NCBI GenBank assembly: GCA_015075005.1
Contig: JABTVC010000002.1
Coordinates: 1,036,259 to 1,100,258 of the forward strand
Length of the DNA stretch: 64,000 nucleotides
Origin: Planctomycetia bacterium
GTDB taxonomy: Bacteria > Planctomycetota > Brocadiia > Brocadiales > Brocadiaceae
Direction: 5' to 3'
The notes under the pieces are model-generated. The model did no database searches, was not told where the DNA came from, and saw only the letters and a program-made list of their open reading frames with translations. Positions 9,308-18,827 of this stretch are shown piece after piece. The translations under genes and the position numbers were made by a program. How positions within the stretch are numbered: position 1 is the first letter of the stretch; each line of letters opens with the position of its first letter.

Positions 9308-9431
9308 TGCTGGTTCAATCTTGCAGATTGAACCAGGGATTGAATCACGCAATAAGTTTTGAACTAGCACCAGTTGTAAAAAATGTCAAATATTTAATAT
9401 TTAGGTTCAATCGAGGACGATTGAACCAGCA
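9308..9431 (+). repeat. BIME-like REP pair, copy 3
   Basis: Palindromes at 9312-9334 and 9404-9427, with outer TGCTGG and CCAGCA ends. The arms are perfect and nearly identical to copy 1. It lies inside debris with no transposase, so it must have been placed in trans. Confidence 0.85.
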
Positions 9432-9440
9432 GAAACTTTC

Positions 9441-9519
9441 TGGGTTGAGGGAACAAAACCCAACCTTACCAAAAAACTATATGCTTATTGATTGGGTTTC
9501 GCTGATGCTCTACCCAACC
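9441..9519 (+). repeat. Second REP-like family (GTTGGGT palindromes)
   Basis: TGGGTT..AACCCA at 9441-9462 and GATTGGGT..ACCCAACC at 9490-9519 form two adjacent hairpins unrelated in sequence to the GGTTCAATC family. The second has the TTTCGCTGATGCTCT loop type seen in other bacterial REP families. Confidence 0.5.
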
Positions 9520-9572
9520 TTACAGCCTATTTGCCAATATTTGCTATTTGTTCTTTGCTGGTAGAATTATTT

Positions 9573-9792
9573 ATAGAAATCGTGTGTGCCAATATCTAAA
9601 AACAAAACCTCATTTATTGTCAGAAATATAAATTTAATCCTGTGAGAATAATCGACCCAGAAAGCCTATGCTTCCCTTTCTTTTCCTAATAATTTGTGTT
9701 TTTAAGCGCTTATCAAAGGGATTTATTCGAACGATGGCTTTTTTTACCTTCGCCTTTTTATGAACCGCGGCGTAATGCTAATTTCCCTGTGT
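9573..9792 (-). pseudogene. Eroded RelE/ParE-superfamily toxin
   Basis: Broken frames together read ISITPRFIK, then NPFDKRLK, then KLLGKERE (stop TAG) AFWVDYSHRIKFIFL, ending LDIGTHDFYK. This is the order of a RelE-type toxin (an H-P-FDxRLKxHKL segment, a W-x-V-D-Y-x-x-R-I core strand and a terminal IGTHDxYK). At least two indels and a TAG where Tyr is expected break it. It lies directly downstream of the antitoxin gene, as in intact pairs. Confidence 0.6.
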
Positions 9793-10020
9793 TTAGTCCA
9801 GATCCGCTAACGAGCGAATTCTTTTACATTTTCCCCTGCGATATGCGCTCAAGCCTTCTTTTGCTAAGGAATCAATCTCTTCTGCCTCTTTACCTTCTAA
9901 ATAATACGTGGATACTGCCTTTACGCATAATTTTTGATACTCACGAAGTGATAGAATAACAACTCCTCCCGCTTTGTTAACGATACTTTGGGAAATAGAA
10001 ATTTCCTTTTTATCTTTCAT
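9793..10020 (-). CDS. Antitoxin of a type II toxin-antitoxin pair
   Basis: 75 residues. The middle segment KAGGVVILSLREYQKLC resembles Phd/YefM-like antitoxins (a strand followed by L-x-E-Y). The C-terminal acidic tail ends in RIRSLADLD, a typical toxin-wrapping tail. The broken RelE-like toxin follows on the same strand. With the toxin dead, it survives as an orphan or the pair is decaying. Confidence 0.6.
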   Translation of the reverse strand: MKDKKEISISQSIVNKAGGVVILSLREYQKLCVKAVSTYYLEGKEAEEIDSLAKEGLSAYRRGKCKRIRSLADLD

Positions 10021-10097
10021 ATTCCAACGCCTTTTAATGTTAAAATCAATTGTTTATGAAATATTTTCCTTCACATGACTAAATCGATGCCTTTTTA

Positions 10098-11165
10098 TTA
10101 CCATCTTTTCTTCTTGAAGTAAAACACCATAGCGACGCCTGCGCCAGCCATTATGAGCAATACCATCGGATAGCCCCACCGCCATTCAATCTCCGGCATG
10201 TATTTAAAATTCATCCCGTAAATGCCGGTAATTAAGGTAAGGGGCATAAATATGGTGGCAATCAGGGTGAGTACCTTTATAACAGTATTTAGCCTGTTAC
10301 TGATGCTTGAAAGATAGATTCCGAGCAGTTCCGTAGCCATTTCCCGAAAAGTTTCCAGGGTATCAATGATATGGATTGTGTGGTCGTAAACATCCTTGAG
10401 GTAAATGCGGGTAGATTCCTTAATCAGGAAAGATTCCCCCCTCTCCAGCCTGCTGATTACCTCCCGTAGTGGCCATACTGATCTGCGTAATAAGATCATA
10501 TTCCTTTTCAGATTATAGATGGTGTGTGCCATCTGAGGGTGTGGATTGCCGACTAATTCATTCTCCATCGATTCTATCTTTTCTCCCAGCGTTTCCATGA
10601 TCGTGAAGTAGTTGTCAACAATGGTATCGAGCAGGCGATACGCAAGGTAATCGGCTCCCATCTTTCTTATACGTCCTTTATTTGTTCTGATTCGATCTCT
10701 GATTGCATGAAAAATATCAACCTCTTTTTCCTGAAAAGAAATGACAAAATTTGGTCCCAGGATCAAGCTTACTTGTTCGGCTACAATTTCACCATCATCG
10801 CCATGAAATTGTAGCATTTTTAGCACGATATAGGTATATTCATCAAATTCCTCTATCTTGGGGCGCTGATCTGTGTTCATGATATCTTCCACAATGAGCG
10901 GATGCAGCCCAAAACCATCGCCAAGTTTTCCGAGTATCTCAGTCTGATGAATCCCATCGATGTTTATCCATACCACCGTAGGCCGGTTTTTATCCTTAAG
11001 AGGAAAACATTCTTCGATTGTCTTCGCCTCCTGCTCACGAAAGTTCATTTCATCATACTCTACGATAGTTATCTTTACCTTTTCGGTCTTTTTCTCTCCA
11101 ATATGGATAAGTGTACCGGGCGGGAGTCCTGCTTTTTTCGATCTTTTTTTGATTAGTCTTGCCAT
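10098..11165 (-). CDS. corA: CorA-family magnesium/cobalt channel
   Basis: 355 residues, normal length for the family. The N-terminal ~285 residues form the cytoplasmic alpha/beta funnel. The C-terminus has two transmembrane helices with the selectivity signature GMNF in GIYGMNFKYMPEIEW between them, followed by a short basic tail (FKKKRW). CorA assembles as a pentamer in the inner membrane and admits Mg2+ (or Co2+/Ni2+). It is transcribed away from the exported-protein genes at 11.2-12.6 kb with only short gaps. Confidence 0.95.
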   Translation of the reverse strand: MARLIKKRSKKAGLPPGTLIHIGEKKTEKVKITIVEYDEMNFREQEAKTIEECFPLKDKNRPTVVWINIDGIHQTEILGKLGDGFGLHPLIVEDIMNTDQRPKIEEFDEYTYIVLKMLQFHGDDGEIVAEQVSLILGPNFVISFQEKEVDIFHAIRDRIRTNKGRIRKMGADYLAYRLLDTIVDNYFTIMETLGEKIESMENELVGNPHPQMAHTIYNLKRNMILLRRSVWPLREVISRLERGESFLIKESTRIYLKDVYDHTIHIIDTLETFREMATELLGIYLSSISNRLNTVIKVLTLIATIFMPLTLITGIYGMNFKYMPEIEWRWGYPMVLLIMAGAGVAMVFYFKKKRW

Positions 11166-11247
11166 AGTAAGTACAGAAATCTTTCTACAGTCTCAGGATG
11201 AACAATGGATAGATGATACTGTGTACGTCAAAATAAATACCAGGTTT

Positions 11248-11805
11248 TTAGTATATTGTTTCCACAATGATTAAACAATTTGAGGATTTATTCAAGGAAT
11301 ACGGACACGTTGTGGGACAATTGGCCGGTTGAAACCATTGGTGTCCACTCTTGCAGCGGCATATTTTCAACCTGCTACGCATTAACTGATTTGGCCACAG
11401 CTGAAAGAAAGGGAAAAGGGCATTGCCGATTGAAGCGAATGCTTCCTGTCGTTCAATCACATTCGTTGCTTTTTTTAACGATTCTGCCCCTTCAAGAATA
11501 TGCTGCATCATATGTTGGCCAGGCCCATCCGGCTCAGTCTGAATACCCAGAGTGGCAGCGTCAATTATATTTTGAGCCAGACTGGGGATCTCGTTTTCTC
11601 CACCTTTTACCATGTAACTATAGATGTATTGGTAGCCCATCAAGACTGATTGAAAGTGAATATATGTCCTCTTCGCGATAGTGATTATCGTTTCGTTATT
11701 ATGGTCATGTCCCTCGTGTGCAGTTGCAGAAACGGGAAAATTGAAAGTCAAAAATAAAAGAAAAAAAACGGCATTTCTCAGGCAAATATATGGTAACACA
11801 TTCAA
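11248..11805 (-). CDS. Exported protein with a HEGHDH motif and C-terminal cysteines
   Basis: 185 residues. A signal peptide (~1-28, ending in SATA) precedes a metal-ligand-like HEGHDH stretch, then a helical body. The C-terminus contains CRC and CPTTCPY cysteines separated by ~18 residues, resembling a zinc ribbon. It is probably periplasmic and may bind metal through the His or Cys clusters. No family recognised. The last ~20 residues run toward the CorA promoter region and their quality is uncertain. Confidence 0.6.
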   Translation of the reverse strand: MNVLPYICLRNAVFFLLFLTFNFPVSATAHEGHDHNNETIITIAKRTYIHFQSVLMGYQYIYSYMVKGGENEIPSLAQNIIDAATLGIQTEPDGPGQHMMQHILEGAESLKKATNVIERQEAFASIGNALFPFFQLWPNQLMRSRLKICRCKSGHQWFQPANCPTTCPYSLNKSSNCLIIVETIY

Positions 11806-11900
11806 CTCCTTTTATAATATTACGGTATAAAAACCTCTTTCAACCTAAATTTCAAATTTCGATAATTGAATTTCGCATTCCCTTTGAAGTTGGCGCAAAT

Positions 11901-12572
11901 TTATGGCTTAGCCTCAGCCTCATGCTTTTCCTGCTGTCCTTTTTCACTCTCTTTCTTCAGCACCTCATCCAGGATTCCACCCAATTTCTCCATGCCTTTC
12001 TTAATCTCTGTTACATATCGCTGCAATGCCTCGTCCAATTTTTTTGATGCAGCCGCACCGACCTCTTTTATTTTTTCCTCATATTCAGGCATTTTTTGTT
12101 TCATCTCTCCGAGTGCCTCATCCATACGCTCTGACAATTTTCCGCTCAGCGCTTCTAAGTTTTTAGCAATATCAGAAAAGGCGTCGTCTTCCTTTATTGT
12201 CTTTTTGGTTTGTGCGTAATCTACTCTCCATTCTCCGTGCTCTTGTTTAAGAATCGTTTGGAGTGGAATAGGAGTTTCGTCGCCATTTTTCTGCGCTCGT
12301 ACCGTTGTCTCTATAGTAGTACTGTCACCATCAATAATAATCTTACCAAACGTCACAACCGCATTTTTGAATTGTTCGTTAGACGTGTCTATCAAAGTGC
12401 GCGTTGATGTCGTGGCATATTTCCTGGCATTCTCAACGTCCTGAACCTTCATGGCATCCCAAAAGTGCAGGGCTACTTCTTGCGGGGATTTGTCTGTGTG
12501 ACAGCCAGACATGCATGTAATCGTCATAATAGCCAAAGAAATCCAACCAAAACGAAATCGTTCCGGAATCAC
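11901..12572 (-). CDS. Lipoprotein with an NTF2-like (DUF4878-type) domain and amphipathic helical tail
   Basis: 223 residues. The signal ends in a lipobox (MSGC, Cys about residue 24). Residues ~30-140 have the form of a small NTF2/lumazine-like domain (QEVALHFWDAMKVQDVENARKY...GEWRVDYAQT), as in DUF4878 lipoproteins. Residues ~145-223 are a long charged helix with apolipoprotein-like spacing. It is likely anchored in a membrane facing the periplasm. Function unknown. Confidence 0.6.
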   Translation of the reverse strand: MIPERFRFGWISLAIMTITCMSGCHTDKSPQEVALHFWDAMKVQDVENARKYATTSTRTLIDTSNEQFKNAVVTFGKIIIDGDSTTIETTVRAQKNGDETPIPLQTILKQEHGEWRVDYAQTKKTIKEDDAFSDIAKNLEALSGKLSERMDEALGEMKQKMPEYEEKIKEVGAAASKKLDEALQRYVTEIKKGMEKLGGILDEVLKKESEKGQQEKHEAEAKP

Positions 12573-12857
12573 TGTAATGCCTCCTTTAATCTATACAAAT
12601 GGTTGATGAATGGTATCGCGTTTCATACTTACACGGTAATACTAAAAAGTGCTGGCAATCTTTTTCCTCAGCATATCTGATCAGGGATACATTGCAATGC
12701 TTTAGTACTTTTATTTTGTACCTATTTGACAAGGTGAACTTACCAATTATATTACACGGAAGTTCAGATACGTATCAAAAAATCTTTGATTTGTTGAATA
12801 TAAATTTTTTACGGCATTTTCTCAAGGTAAATGTAACTGGGTCAACGAAGGGAGATC

Positions 12858-12998
12858 CTAGCGCGGCTACGCCGCAGCCAAAGTGCCTAAAGTTCATGAC
12901 TTACTTTAGGAAATTCTTTATTATCCACAACTTTAGCACACTTCAAACTTTAGACACTTTCACCTATTTATGACACAAAAAAAGGAGTTTTTACAGGG
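12858..12998 (+). repeat. Dispersed repeat, left copy of an inverted pair
   Basis: Matches the reverse complement of 15896-16052: shared blocks include AAAGTGCCTAAAGT, TTCTTTATTATCCACAACTT, CTTCAAACTTTAG and TATGACACAAAAAAA, in the same order. The right copy carries ~15 extra bases (a second CCTAAAGT unit). The element contains AAGTGCCTAAAGT-type internal repeats. No coding capacity. Confidence 0.75.
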
Positions 12999-13191
12999 TA
13001 ATACTATAAGGTATGGATGGCAGGCATTGATCTTCAAAGATAAAAAAGATCCTATATTCCTCGGGTTACGATGTGGAAAATTTCTCCTTGAGTGTTCGTT
13101 TAAATAAGCTATACTTGCATGTAAGCTTCATTACGCTGACAACATGCGCTCATGTGTTTGAGGGAGCATAGTATTTTGCAAAATGAATTTG

Positions 13192-13213
13192 AGCAAAAAT
13201 TGTAGCGCCGATC
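13192..13213 (+). repeat. 22-base dispersed motif, copy A
   Basis: The 22 bases from AGCAAAAATTG to CGCCGATC are identical to 56189-56210, and the bases just upstream are nearly identical too. Both copies lie upstream of a gene for an exported or membrane protein. Confidence 0.6.
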
Positions 13214-13328
13214 GTTCGGGTTAGGGTATTGAGGTGTAATCTCCCCAGGTTTCCATAATCTTTCGTTCTTATTAGTTTGATACAAAAAAATTGTTATCAC
13301 GGTGTTCACTAATGGAGGCTATGTAAAT

Positions 13329-15030
13329 ATGATGAAAACGAAGGCGGTTCTTATTGCGCTTCTTATCGTCATTTCGTCTTTCTTTTTTTTGAAGGAAAAC
13401 CCGGTATGCGGGCAAGCGGAAAACCGGGAACTCGCCATTGCCGATAAACCGATTGCCACACGAGAGGTGAATACGGTAGGTGCCCTTACCGGCGTTATTC
13501 AGGTGATTGGAGAATTAGGAAAAGAAATCGAAGACACCAAAATGAAACTCCGTGAGGCGAAAACACGTGAAGAGAGATCAGAACTATCGAAAGAAATTGA
13601 TAAACTGAATGTACGGTTGGAATCTCTCAAGATAAATTTTGAGGAAATTGCAACTGGTCTGGATTTGGAGACGTTTTATACAAAGCCTCAAAAACGTTTT
13701 GATTGGAAGGAGGAAATCCAAACCCTGATAGGGCCGATTGTCAATGATTTGAAAAGCATGACCGCCCGCCCCCGGTTGATTGAAAATCTGCGAACGCAAG
13801 TGGCTTACTACGAAAAGCAAATTTTACTGGTCAGAGCTGCAATAGAAAATATCCATAATCTTGCCGCTCGAGTTCAGGGTGAAAATCTTAAAAAGCAACT
13901 CGTTGACCTTGAAGCTGATTGGAATAACAAAGGAAGACAAATTTCAAGCCAGCTTACCGTAGCAAAATACCAATTGGCTGATAAACTGAGTGAAAGAAAA
14001 TCTATTCTTGAATCGAGCAAGAATATCGTGCGGGTATTTTTCAAAAGTCGGGGGAGAAATTTTGTCTTATCCGTATTTGCATTCCTTTTTGTATTCTTTT
14101 CGCTCCGTTACATGCATCGTCACCTCTATAAAGGCAGTTTTATTCACAAAACGGTAGCAAGTTCGTTCTATATTCGCCTGGCAGAAGTACTTTATTATAT
14201 ACTCACTTTTGTCGGCGCAACCGGGGCATTATTGATCGTATTGTATATTTGTGGTGATTGGGTACTTTTGGATTGTTGCATTCATTTTATTTTGGGGCTT
14301 ATCTGGACGGCGAAACAAACCTTCCTCGTTTCTATGAACAAGGTGCTTTTGTTAAATCTTGGAACGGTGAAGGAAAATGAACGCGTGATATACAATGGAC
14401 TTCCCTGGAAGGTGGTTTCTTTGCAGTTCTATACTCAATTGGTTAATCCGGAATTGAAGGAGGAATGCTCAGGATTCCCCATACGAGGATCTTAAAGACA
14501 TCAGATCGCGCCCGTATCATCCTGACGAACCCTGGTTTCCCTGTCAAGAGAATGATTGGGTTGTTCTTGCAGACGGAACATTTGGCAAAGTAGCCACTCA
14601 GACCCCTGAAATGGTGCAGCTTATTGTTGCCGGGGGCAGTCGTAAAACGTATCCCATTGCAGAATTTTTGAACCAAAATCCACTCAATCTCTCCAAGAAC
14701 TTTTGTGTCAGGGTTACCTTTGGCATTGATTATCAACATCAGGCAATATGTACTACAGAAGTCCCTCCAAAACTGAAAGAGGCGGTAAAGGCAGGACTTG
14801 TCAACGAAGGCTATGGGGATGATATCATAAATTTTAATGTGGAATTTAAAGAAGTAGGTGATTCATCGCTGGACTACTTAATTTTTGCAGAATTCTCAGG
14901 ACGGGTTGCAAAAGATTATTATAAACTTTCCAGAATTATTCAAAAGATTGCATTGGAAACTTGCAACAAATATGGTTGGGAAATTCCTTTCACGACATAT
15001 ACTGTTCATACTGTTCCATCTCATGATTAG
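13329..15030 (+). pseudogene. MscS-type mechanosensitive channel, frameshifted
   Basis: The start is ATG 13329, with GGAGG 11 bases upstream. A signal-like segment and a coiled-coil periplasmic region (EKEIEDTKMKLREAKTREE, ~60-230) precede hydrophobic segments (~235-335) and an MscS beta domain (LGTVKENERVIYNGLPWKV). The first frame ends at 14495. The domain continues in another frame from ~14500 (LKDIRSRPYHPDEPWFPC...) to 15030. The sequence between ~14455 and 14495 is explained by one lost A (GAAGGAGG), one extra C (CCCC) and one extra G. The full protein is ~567 residues. Such channels release solutes on osmotic downshock. Three indels within 45 bases suggest poor sequence or early decay. 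Confidence 0.75.
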
Positions 15031-15098
15031 CAAGTGATTTCAAGACGATACGGCAAAAGGAATCATGGATTTAGATGACAACAGATTATTCGGGAGAC

Positions 15099-15758
15099 TC
15101 ATTTTGTTGAAAGTAAACGCTCTTGCCACCGGGGTGAAAGCGCAGGACATTGAGCTAGTGACTGCGCCGCCTTACTATCGGCCTTTCGATTGCGCATGAT
15201 GTTGTACGCTACAGTAACAGTATAGTGTGGGAAAGGGCGTTCTATAAGGACGAAGACATTTCCTGCCTCCGCATATCCCTCCTGCAAGACGCGGAAATAC
15301 CAGCCCGTCCTTCCCGTTTCTTTCATGTGTACAACAAAACCTCTGATTCCCCAGCGGTGCTCTATCTTCCAGCATGGTTGCCGGGGTTGTGATACTTGAA
15401 CAATGGTCTTGCCGGCCTTGAATATATCACCGATACACACCTCATCTTCCAGCAAGCCAAAGGTCGTAAAATTCTCGCCGAAGGCGCCGTATGGCATTTC
15501 TGCCAAATGAAGTGCTTGCTTCCAGTAAGGGTAGTGCTCAGATGGATACACATTGACCGCCTTGTGTGGGCCTCCGTGAACCGATAAATCCGCCTGTGCG
15601 TCTCCGGAGAGATTAAGCTTTCCCAGCCATACAGGACCGGAAACCGTTGTTTTAAAGATACCCGTCGTCCACGGTTTGTCAGACGAGTCGGTTGCATTCG
15701 CCCCGTCGAAGGTTTTTGGCAGACCAACCTGGACCGAAAGGATTTTTGTTTCTTTCAT
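15099..15758 (-). CDS. MOSC-domain protein, YiiM-like
   Basis: 219 residues. The MOSC fold is marked by VHGGPHKAVNVYPSEHY, GENFTTFGLLEDEVCIGD and the conserved Cys in SQPRQPCWKIEHRWG. The C-terminal ~55 residues match the 3-alpha extension of YiiM-type proteins. The family passes sulfur or binds molybdenum cofactor; YiiM-like enzymes reduce N-hydroxylated compounds. It is transcribed convergently with the MscS gene, 68 bases apart. Confidence 0.9.
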   Translation of the reverse strand: MKETKILSVQVGLPKTFDGANATDSSDKPWTTGIFKTTVSGPVWLGKLNLSGDAQADLSVHGGPHKAVNVYPSEHYPYWKQALHLAEMPYGAFGENFTTFGLLEDEVCIGDIFKAGKTIVQVSQPRQPCWKIEHRWGIRGFVVHMKETGRTGWYFRVLQEGYAEAGNVFVLIERPFPHYTVTVAYNIMRNRKADSKAAQSLAQCPALSPRWQERLLSTK

Positions 15759-15895
15759 AGGTGCATTATTAAAGCATTAAATAACGATAAAATCAAAATT
15801 AAAGATATATAGTATTGGTACGAAAATAGGTTCGAATGTCTAGAAAACAGGCATTTTCGTGCCATTTTGTGGGCCTTTGACTCATGAGGGATTAC

Positions 15896-16052
15896 TCTGC
15901 AAAAACTTCTTTTTTTTGTGTCATAAAAAGGTAAAAGTGCCTAAAGTTTGAAGTGGGTTAAAGTTGTGGATAATAAAGAATTTTCTAAAGTAAGCCATTA
16001 ACTTTAGGCATGTTGCACTTTAGGCACTTTGGCAGCGGCGTGGCCGCGCCAG
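15896..16052 (-). repeat. Dispersed repeat, right copy of an inverted pair
   Basis: Reverse complement counterpart of 12858-12998. Together they flank the MscS and MOSC genes at ~2.9 kb spacing. The copy ends in a GC-rich palindrome (GGCGTGGCCGCGCC) like the GCGCGGCTACGCCGC of the left copy. Confidence 0.75.
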
Positions 16053-16212
16053 GAATAATCAAAAAACTTTTCTTCAGGTACGGTGTCTTGTTTTGTTTAG
16101 GATCAAGTCGTATAAAATGCTTGTTTTTTGAGATAAAAAAAGTATGCTTTATTTTGTTAGAAGTTTTCGTGCAGATACATCCTGTAAACATATAATATTA
16201 AGGAGCTGTAAA

Positions 16213-17004
16213 ATGAAAAGAATTTCGACGTTGGTAACCGCTTCCATGTTAACTTTGATTCCTATGGTTTCAGCATACAATACGTATGCCGACACGAAGA
16301 AGCTCAACAAAACACCGCCGGAACACTTGTACATGAAGGAAAAGCAAGCCGCCCCTTCCCCTTCCCATCAGGAAACGTCCTCTCTCTCCGGCAAGATCGT
16401 TGAAACCATGAATAGCGGCGGTTACACCTACCTCTGCCTCGAGAAGGATGGCAAAAAGAGCTGGGCGGCCGTGCTGGAAACAAAGGTAACCGTTGGGCAG
16501 GAGATTGCCTTGCAGCCCGGTTATGAAATGGTCAATTTTAAAAGTAATACCCTTAATCGAACATTTGATAAGATTATTTTCTCTACTGGACCCGCCTCGC
16601 AGGGGGAGGCAATTGATGTAAAGAGTTTCCACGGCAAAACCACAGAGAGTAAGGCCGAAGAGGTCACCCCCGTTGAGAAGATACAGGTGGGGAAGGCTGC
16701 CGGTTCGAATGCTTACACAGTAGCCGAAATTTACGGAAAAAAAGCTGAACTTGATACAAAAAACGTTACGGTCAAAGGCAAAGTAGTGAAGGTCTCATCG
16801 GGAATTATGGGAAAGAACTGGCTACACATTCAGGATGGAAGTGGAAATCAGAAGGATGGCACTAATGACCTGGTTATAACATCAAATGATTTAGCTGCGG
16901 TGGGTGATCTTGTAACCGTCAGTGGGACTTTATACAAGGACAAGGACTTTGGGAGTGGTTACAAATATGATGTGATTGTAGAAGAGGCAAGTATCAAAAA
17001 GTAA
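16213..17004 (+). CDS. Exported protein with two OB-fold-like domains
   Basis: 263 residues from ATG 16213, preceded by AAGGAG; an upstream ATG at 16144 lacks a ribosome site and would precede the signal peptide. A signal peptide (~1-25, VSAYNTYA) is followed by a low-complexity linker. Two small beta domains follow: residues ~55-125 (GKIVETMNSGGYTYLCLEKDG) and ~165-260 (VTVKGKVVKVSSGIMGKNW, HIQDGSG...DLVITS). The second has the G-K-V-x-K-V...N-W-x-H-I-Q-D-G pattern of OB-fold proteins found near heme- and nitrite-related genes. It is probably periplasmic; ligand unknown. A strong terminator follows. Confidence 0.7.
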   Translation: MKRISTLVTASMLTLIPMVSAYNTYADTKKLNKTPPEHLYMKEKQAAPSPSHQETSSLSGKIVETMNSGGYTYLCLEKDGKKSWAAVLETKVTVGQEIALQPGYEMVNFKSNTLNRTFDKIIFSTGPASQGEAIDVKSFHGKTTESKAEEVTPVEKIQVGKAAGSNAYTVAEIYGKKAELDTKNVTVKGKVVKVSSGIMGKNWLHIQDGSGNQKDGTNDLVITSNDLAAVGDLVTVSGTLYKDKDFGSGYKYDVIVEEASIKK

Positions 17005-17070
17005 AAAGGATATTTTTTGCCAACCATATTATAGCATTATTGTGTAAAAACATATTTTTGGAAGTTTTTT

Positions 17071-17120
17071 ACCGCCCCTTTATTCCCTCCTTGCGAAGAA
17101 GATAAAGGGGCGGTTGATTT
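17071..17120 (+). terminator. Strong intrinsic terminator
   Basis: A 13-bp perfect stem (ACCGCCCCTTTAT at 17071-17083, ATAAAGGGGCGGT at 17102-17114) with an 18-base loop and a T-rich tail. It lies 67 bases after the OB-fold gene stop. Confidence 0.8.
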
Positions 17121-17219
17121 TGGTTGCGGCTGTGTGCGTCATGATATGAGCTAATCCCTGTTGACTACCTTGCGTGCACGCGCCGTTATGGATTACTAAT
17201 CGCCGTCAGGAGACGGCTC

Positions 17220-17339
17220 CTATTCAAACAGAATGCACCACCTGCCATGAACCTTCACTTCTGCGGTTTTGCTCAAATTTCCTGCCTTTACCCGTGACTG
17301 GACGTCAATTGACTCTTCGTAAAGCAACTTCATATCCAT
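17220..17339 (-). CDS. Possible 39-residue protein downstream of bioF
   Basis: ATG at 17339 opens a frame (MDMKLLYEESIDVQSRV...) to TAG at 17220-17222. It has reasonable amino-acid composition but no clear ribosome site and no known family. It lies 29 bases after the bioF stop on the same strand, next to a small hairpin (GCCGTC/GACGGC, ~17201-17216). Confidence 0.25.
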   Translation of the reverse strand: MDMKLLYEESIDVQSRVKAGNLSKTAEVKVHGRWCILFE

Positions 17340-17367
17340 TCGGCAGGTAACTGTTTATTATTGCAAA

Positions 17368-18555
17368 CTAGCAAACATCCTTTGCATTCCCACGTGTTAA
17401 AAATCCAACGTTCTGTAATATATCAATCAACCTGTTTATATCATCCGCGCTATGGGTGGCCATTAATGAAATACGTAACCGGCTTGTGCCTGGAGGTACC
17501 GTAGGTGGCCGAATTGCAGGGATTAAAATACCATTTTCATAGAGTTTCATGGATAGAGTAACTGCATCCTCTGCCGATCCAACAATGAGCGGAACGATAG
17601 GGCTTTCTCCTGCAATAGTATCCATAAATGTTGACAACCGGGACTTCAAAAATGCAATATTTTTCCATAATGAATCAATAAGGGATACATCTTCCTGGAT
17701 GAGTGTCAGTCCAGCCAATGAGGCGGCACATACCGCAGGTGGCAGGGCTGTTGTGTAAATGAAAGGGCGTGCCTTATTTTTTAAATAATCAATGAGGGGC
17801 TTATTCCCGGCAATAAACCCGCCAATACTGCCAACCGCCTTGCTCAATGATCCCATAACAACATCGATCTTTCCCTCGAGCCCGCAGTGTTCGATCAGGC
17901 CTCTTCCCTGTCTACCAAATACCCCCGTAGCGTGGGCGTCGTCAACCATAAGTATGGCATCGTATCTTTTGGCAATGTTTACAATCTCCGGAAGCGGGGC
18001 CGTATCGCCATCCATACTAAACACACTGTCGGTAACCACTAACTTTCTCCGATACCCCGAAGACCTTTGTAATAAGGATTCCAACTGGCCTATATCCTTG
18101 TGGGGATAGATACGGAATGTTGCACCAGATAGACGACAACCGTCAATAATACTCGCATGGTTGAGTTTGTCGCCGAGCACAATATCCCCCTTTGCGACAA
18201 GGGCACAGAGAGCGCCCAGGTTAGCCATGTAACCCGTTGGAAACAAGAGGGCAGCCTCTGTCCCTTTAAACTCCGCAATTTTTTTTTCGAGTTCCTGGTG
18301 GAGTGTCATGTTCCCGGAAACCAGCCGAGATGCTCCTGTGCCCCACCCGTATTGATGAATGGCCTCAATAGCGGCCTGCTTTATCTTGGGGTGATTGGCA
18401 AGTCCGAGATAATTGTTTGAACAGAACGACAGGAACGCTTTACCATTTATTTGAATATAGGGATCTTGCGCACTCTCAATGGTTTTATAATCACGGAGCA
18501 AGGCGCGATCTTTCAATGCCTTCAATTCGTCTAAAATAAAATCGGTACCCATCAA
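17368..18555 (-). CDS. bioF: 8-amino-7-oxononanoate synthase (biotin biosynthesis)
   Basis: 395 residues, full length. It belongs to the alpha-oxoamine synthase family of PLP enzymes: NNYLGLA near the N-terminus, His133 in LNHAS (stacks on PLP), Asp205 and His208 in VDDAHATG, and the Schiff-base Lys239 in SLSKAVGSIGG. It condenses pimeloyl-thioester with alanine to KAPA. Related enzymes of the family (2-amino-3-ketobutyrate ligase, serine palmitoyltransferase) are hard to exclude by motif. The truncated biotin synthase at 42.5 kb fits a biotin role, though the two are not clustered. Confidence 0.85.
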   Translation of the reverse strand: MMGTDFILDELKALKDRALLRDYKTIESAQDPYIQINGKAFLSFCSNNYLGLANHPKIKQAAIEAIHQYGWGTGASRLVSGNMTLHQELEKKIAEFKGTEAALLFPTGYMANLGALCALVAKGDIVLGDKLNHASIIDGCRLSGATFRIYPHKDIGQLESLLQRSSGYRRKLVVTDSVFSMDGDTAPLPEIVNIAKRYDAILMVDDAHATGVFGRQGRGLIEHCGLEGKIDVVMGSLSKAVGSIGGFIAGNKPLIDYLKNKARPFIYTTALPPAVCAASLAGLTLIQEDVSLIDSLWKNIAFLKSRLSTFMDTIAGESPIVPLIVGSAEDAVTLSMKLYENGILIPAIRPPTVPPGTSRLRISLMATHSADDINRLIDILQNVGFLTRGNAKDVC

Positions 18556-18827
18556 ATAAACTTTTCCTCGATGTTCACATGTTATTGCTGATATGAAATA
18601 TGCTACCCACCTCTCATTCCTCCCATCGATTGGCTGAGTGTTCGTCCGAGCTCATGCCGAAGACTTACGACGAAGTCCCATTAAGGAAGGGAAGTTTCCT
18701 GACCCCTTGCGGGAGAGGATTAAGGTGTGGGGTATTTTCGTGTCAACACCATGATTATTATAATGAAGATTAATTCTGAATTCAGCAATAATTTTATTGC
18801 TTATATTTATTCAACGTGATGTCTTGA

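Larger units (their letters stand above)
12573..13328. other. Intergenic region with repeat elements
   Basis: No gene is supported. It holds one copy of the inverted ~150 bp repeat (12858-12998), then the 22-base dispersed motif at 13192-13213, and AT-rich sequence that may carry the divergent promoters of the lipoprotein and MscS genes. Confidence 0.6.

Noticed and set aside
12858..16052. Composite transposon bounded by the inverted repeats
   Set aside because: No transposase lies between or next to the copies, and no target duplication was seen; kept only as a repeat pair.
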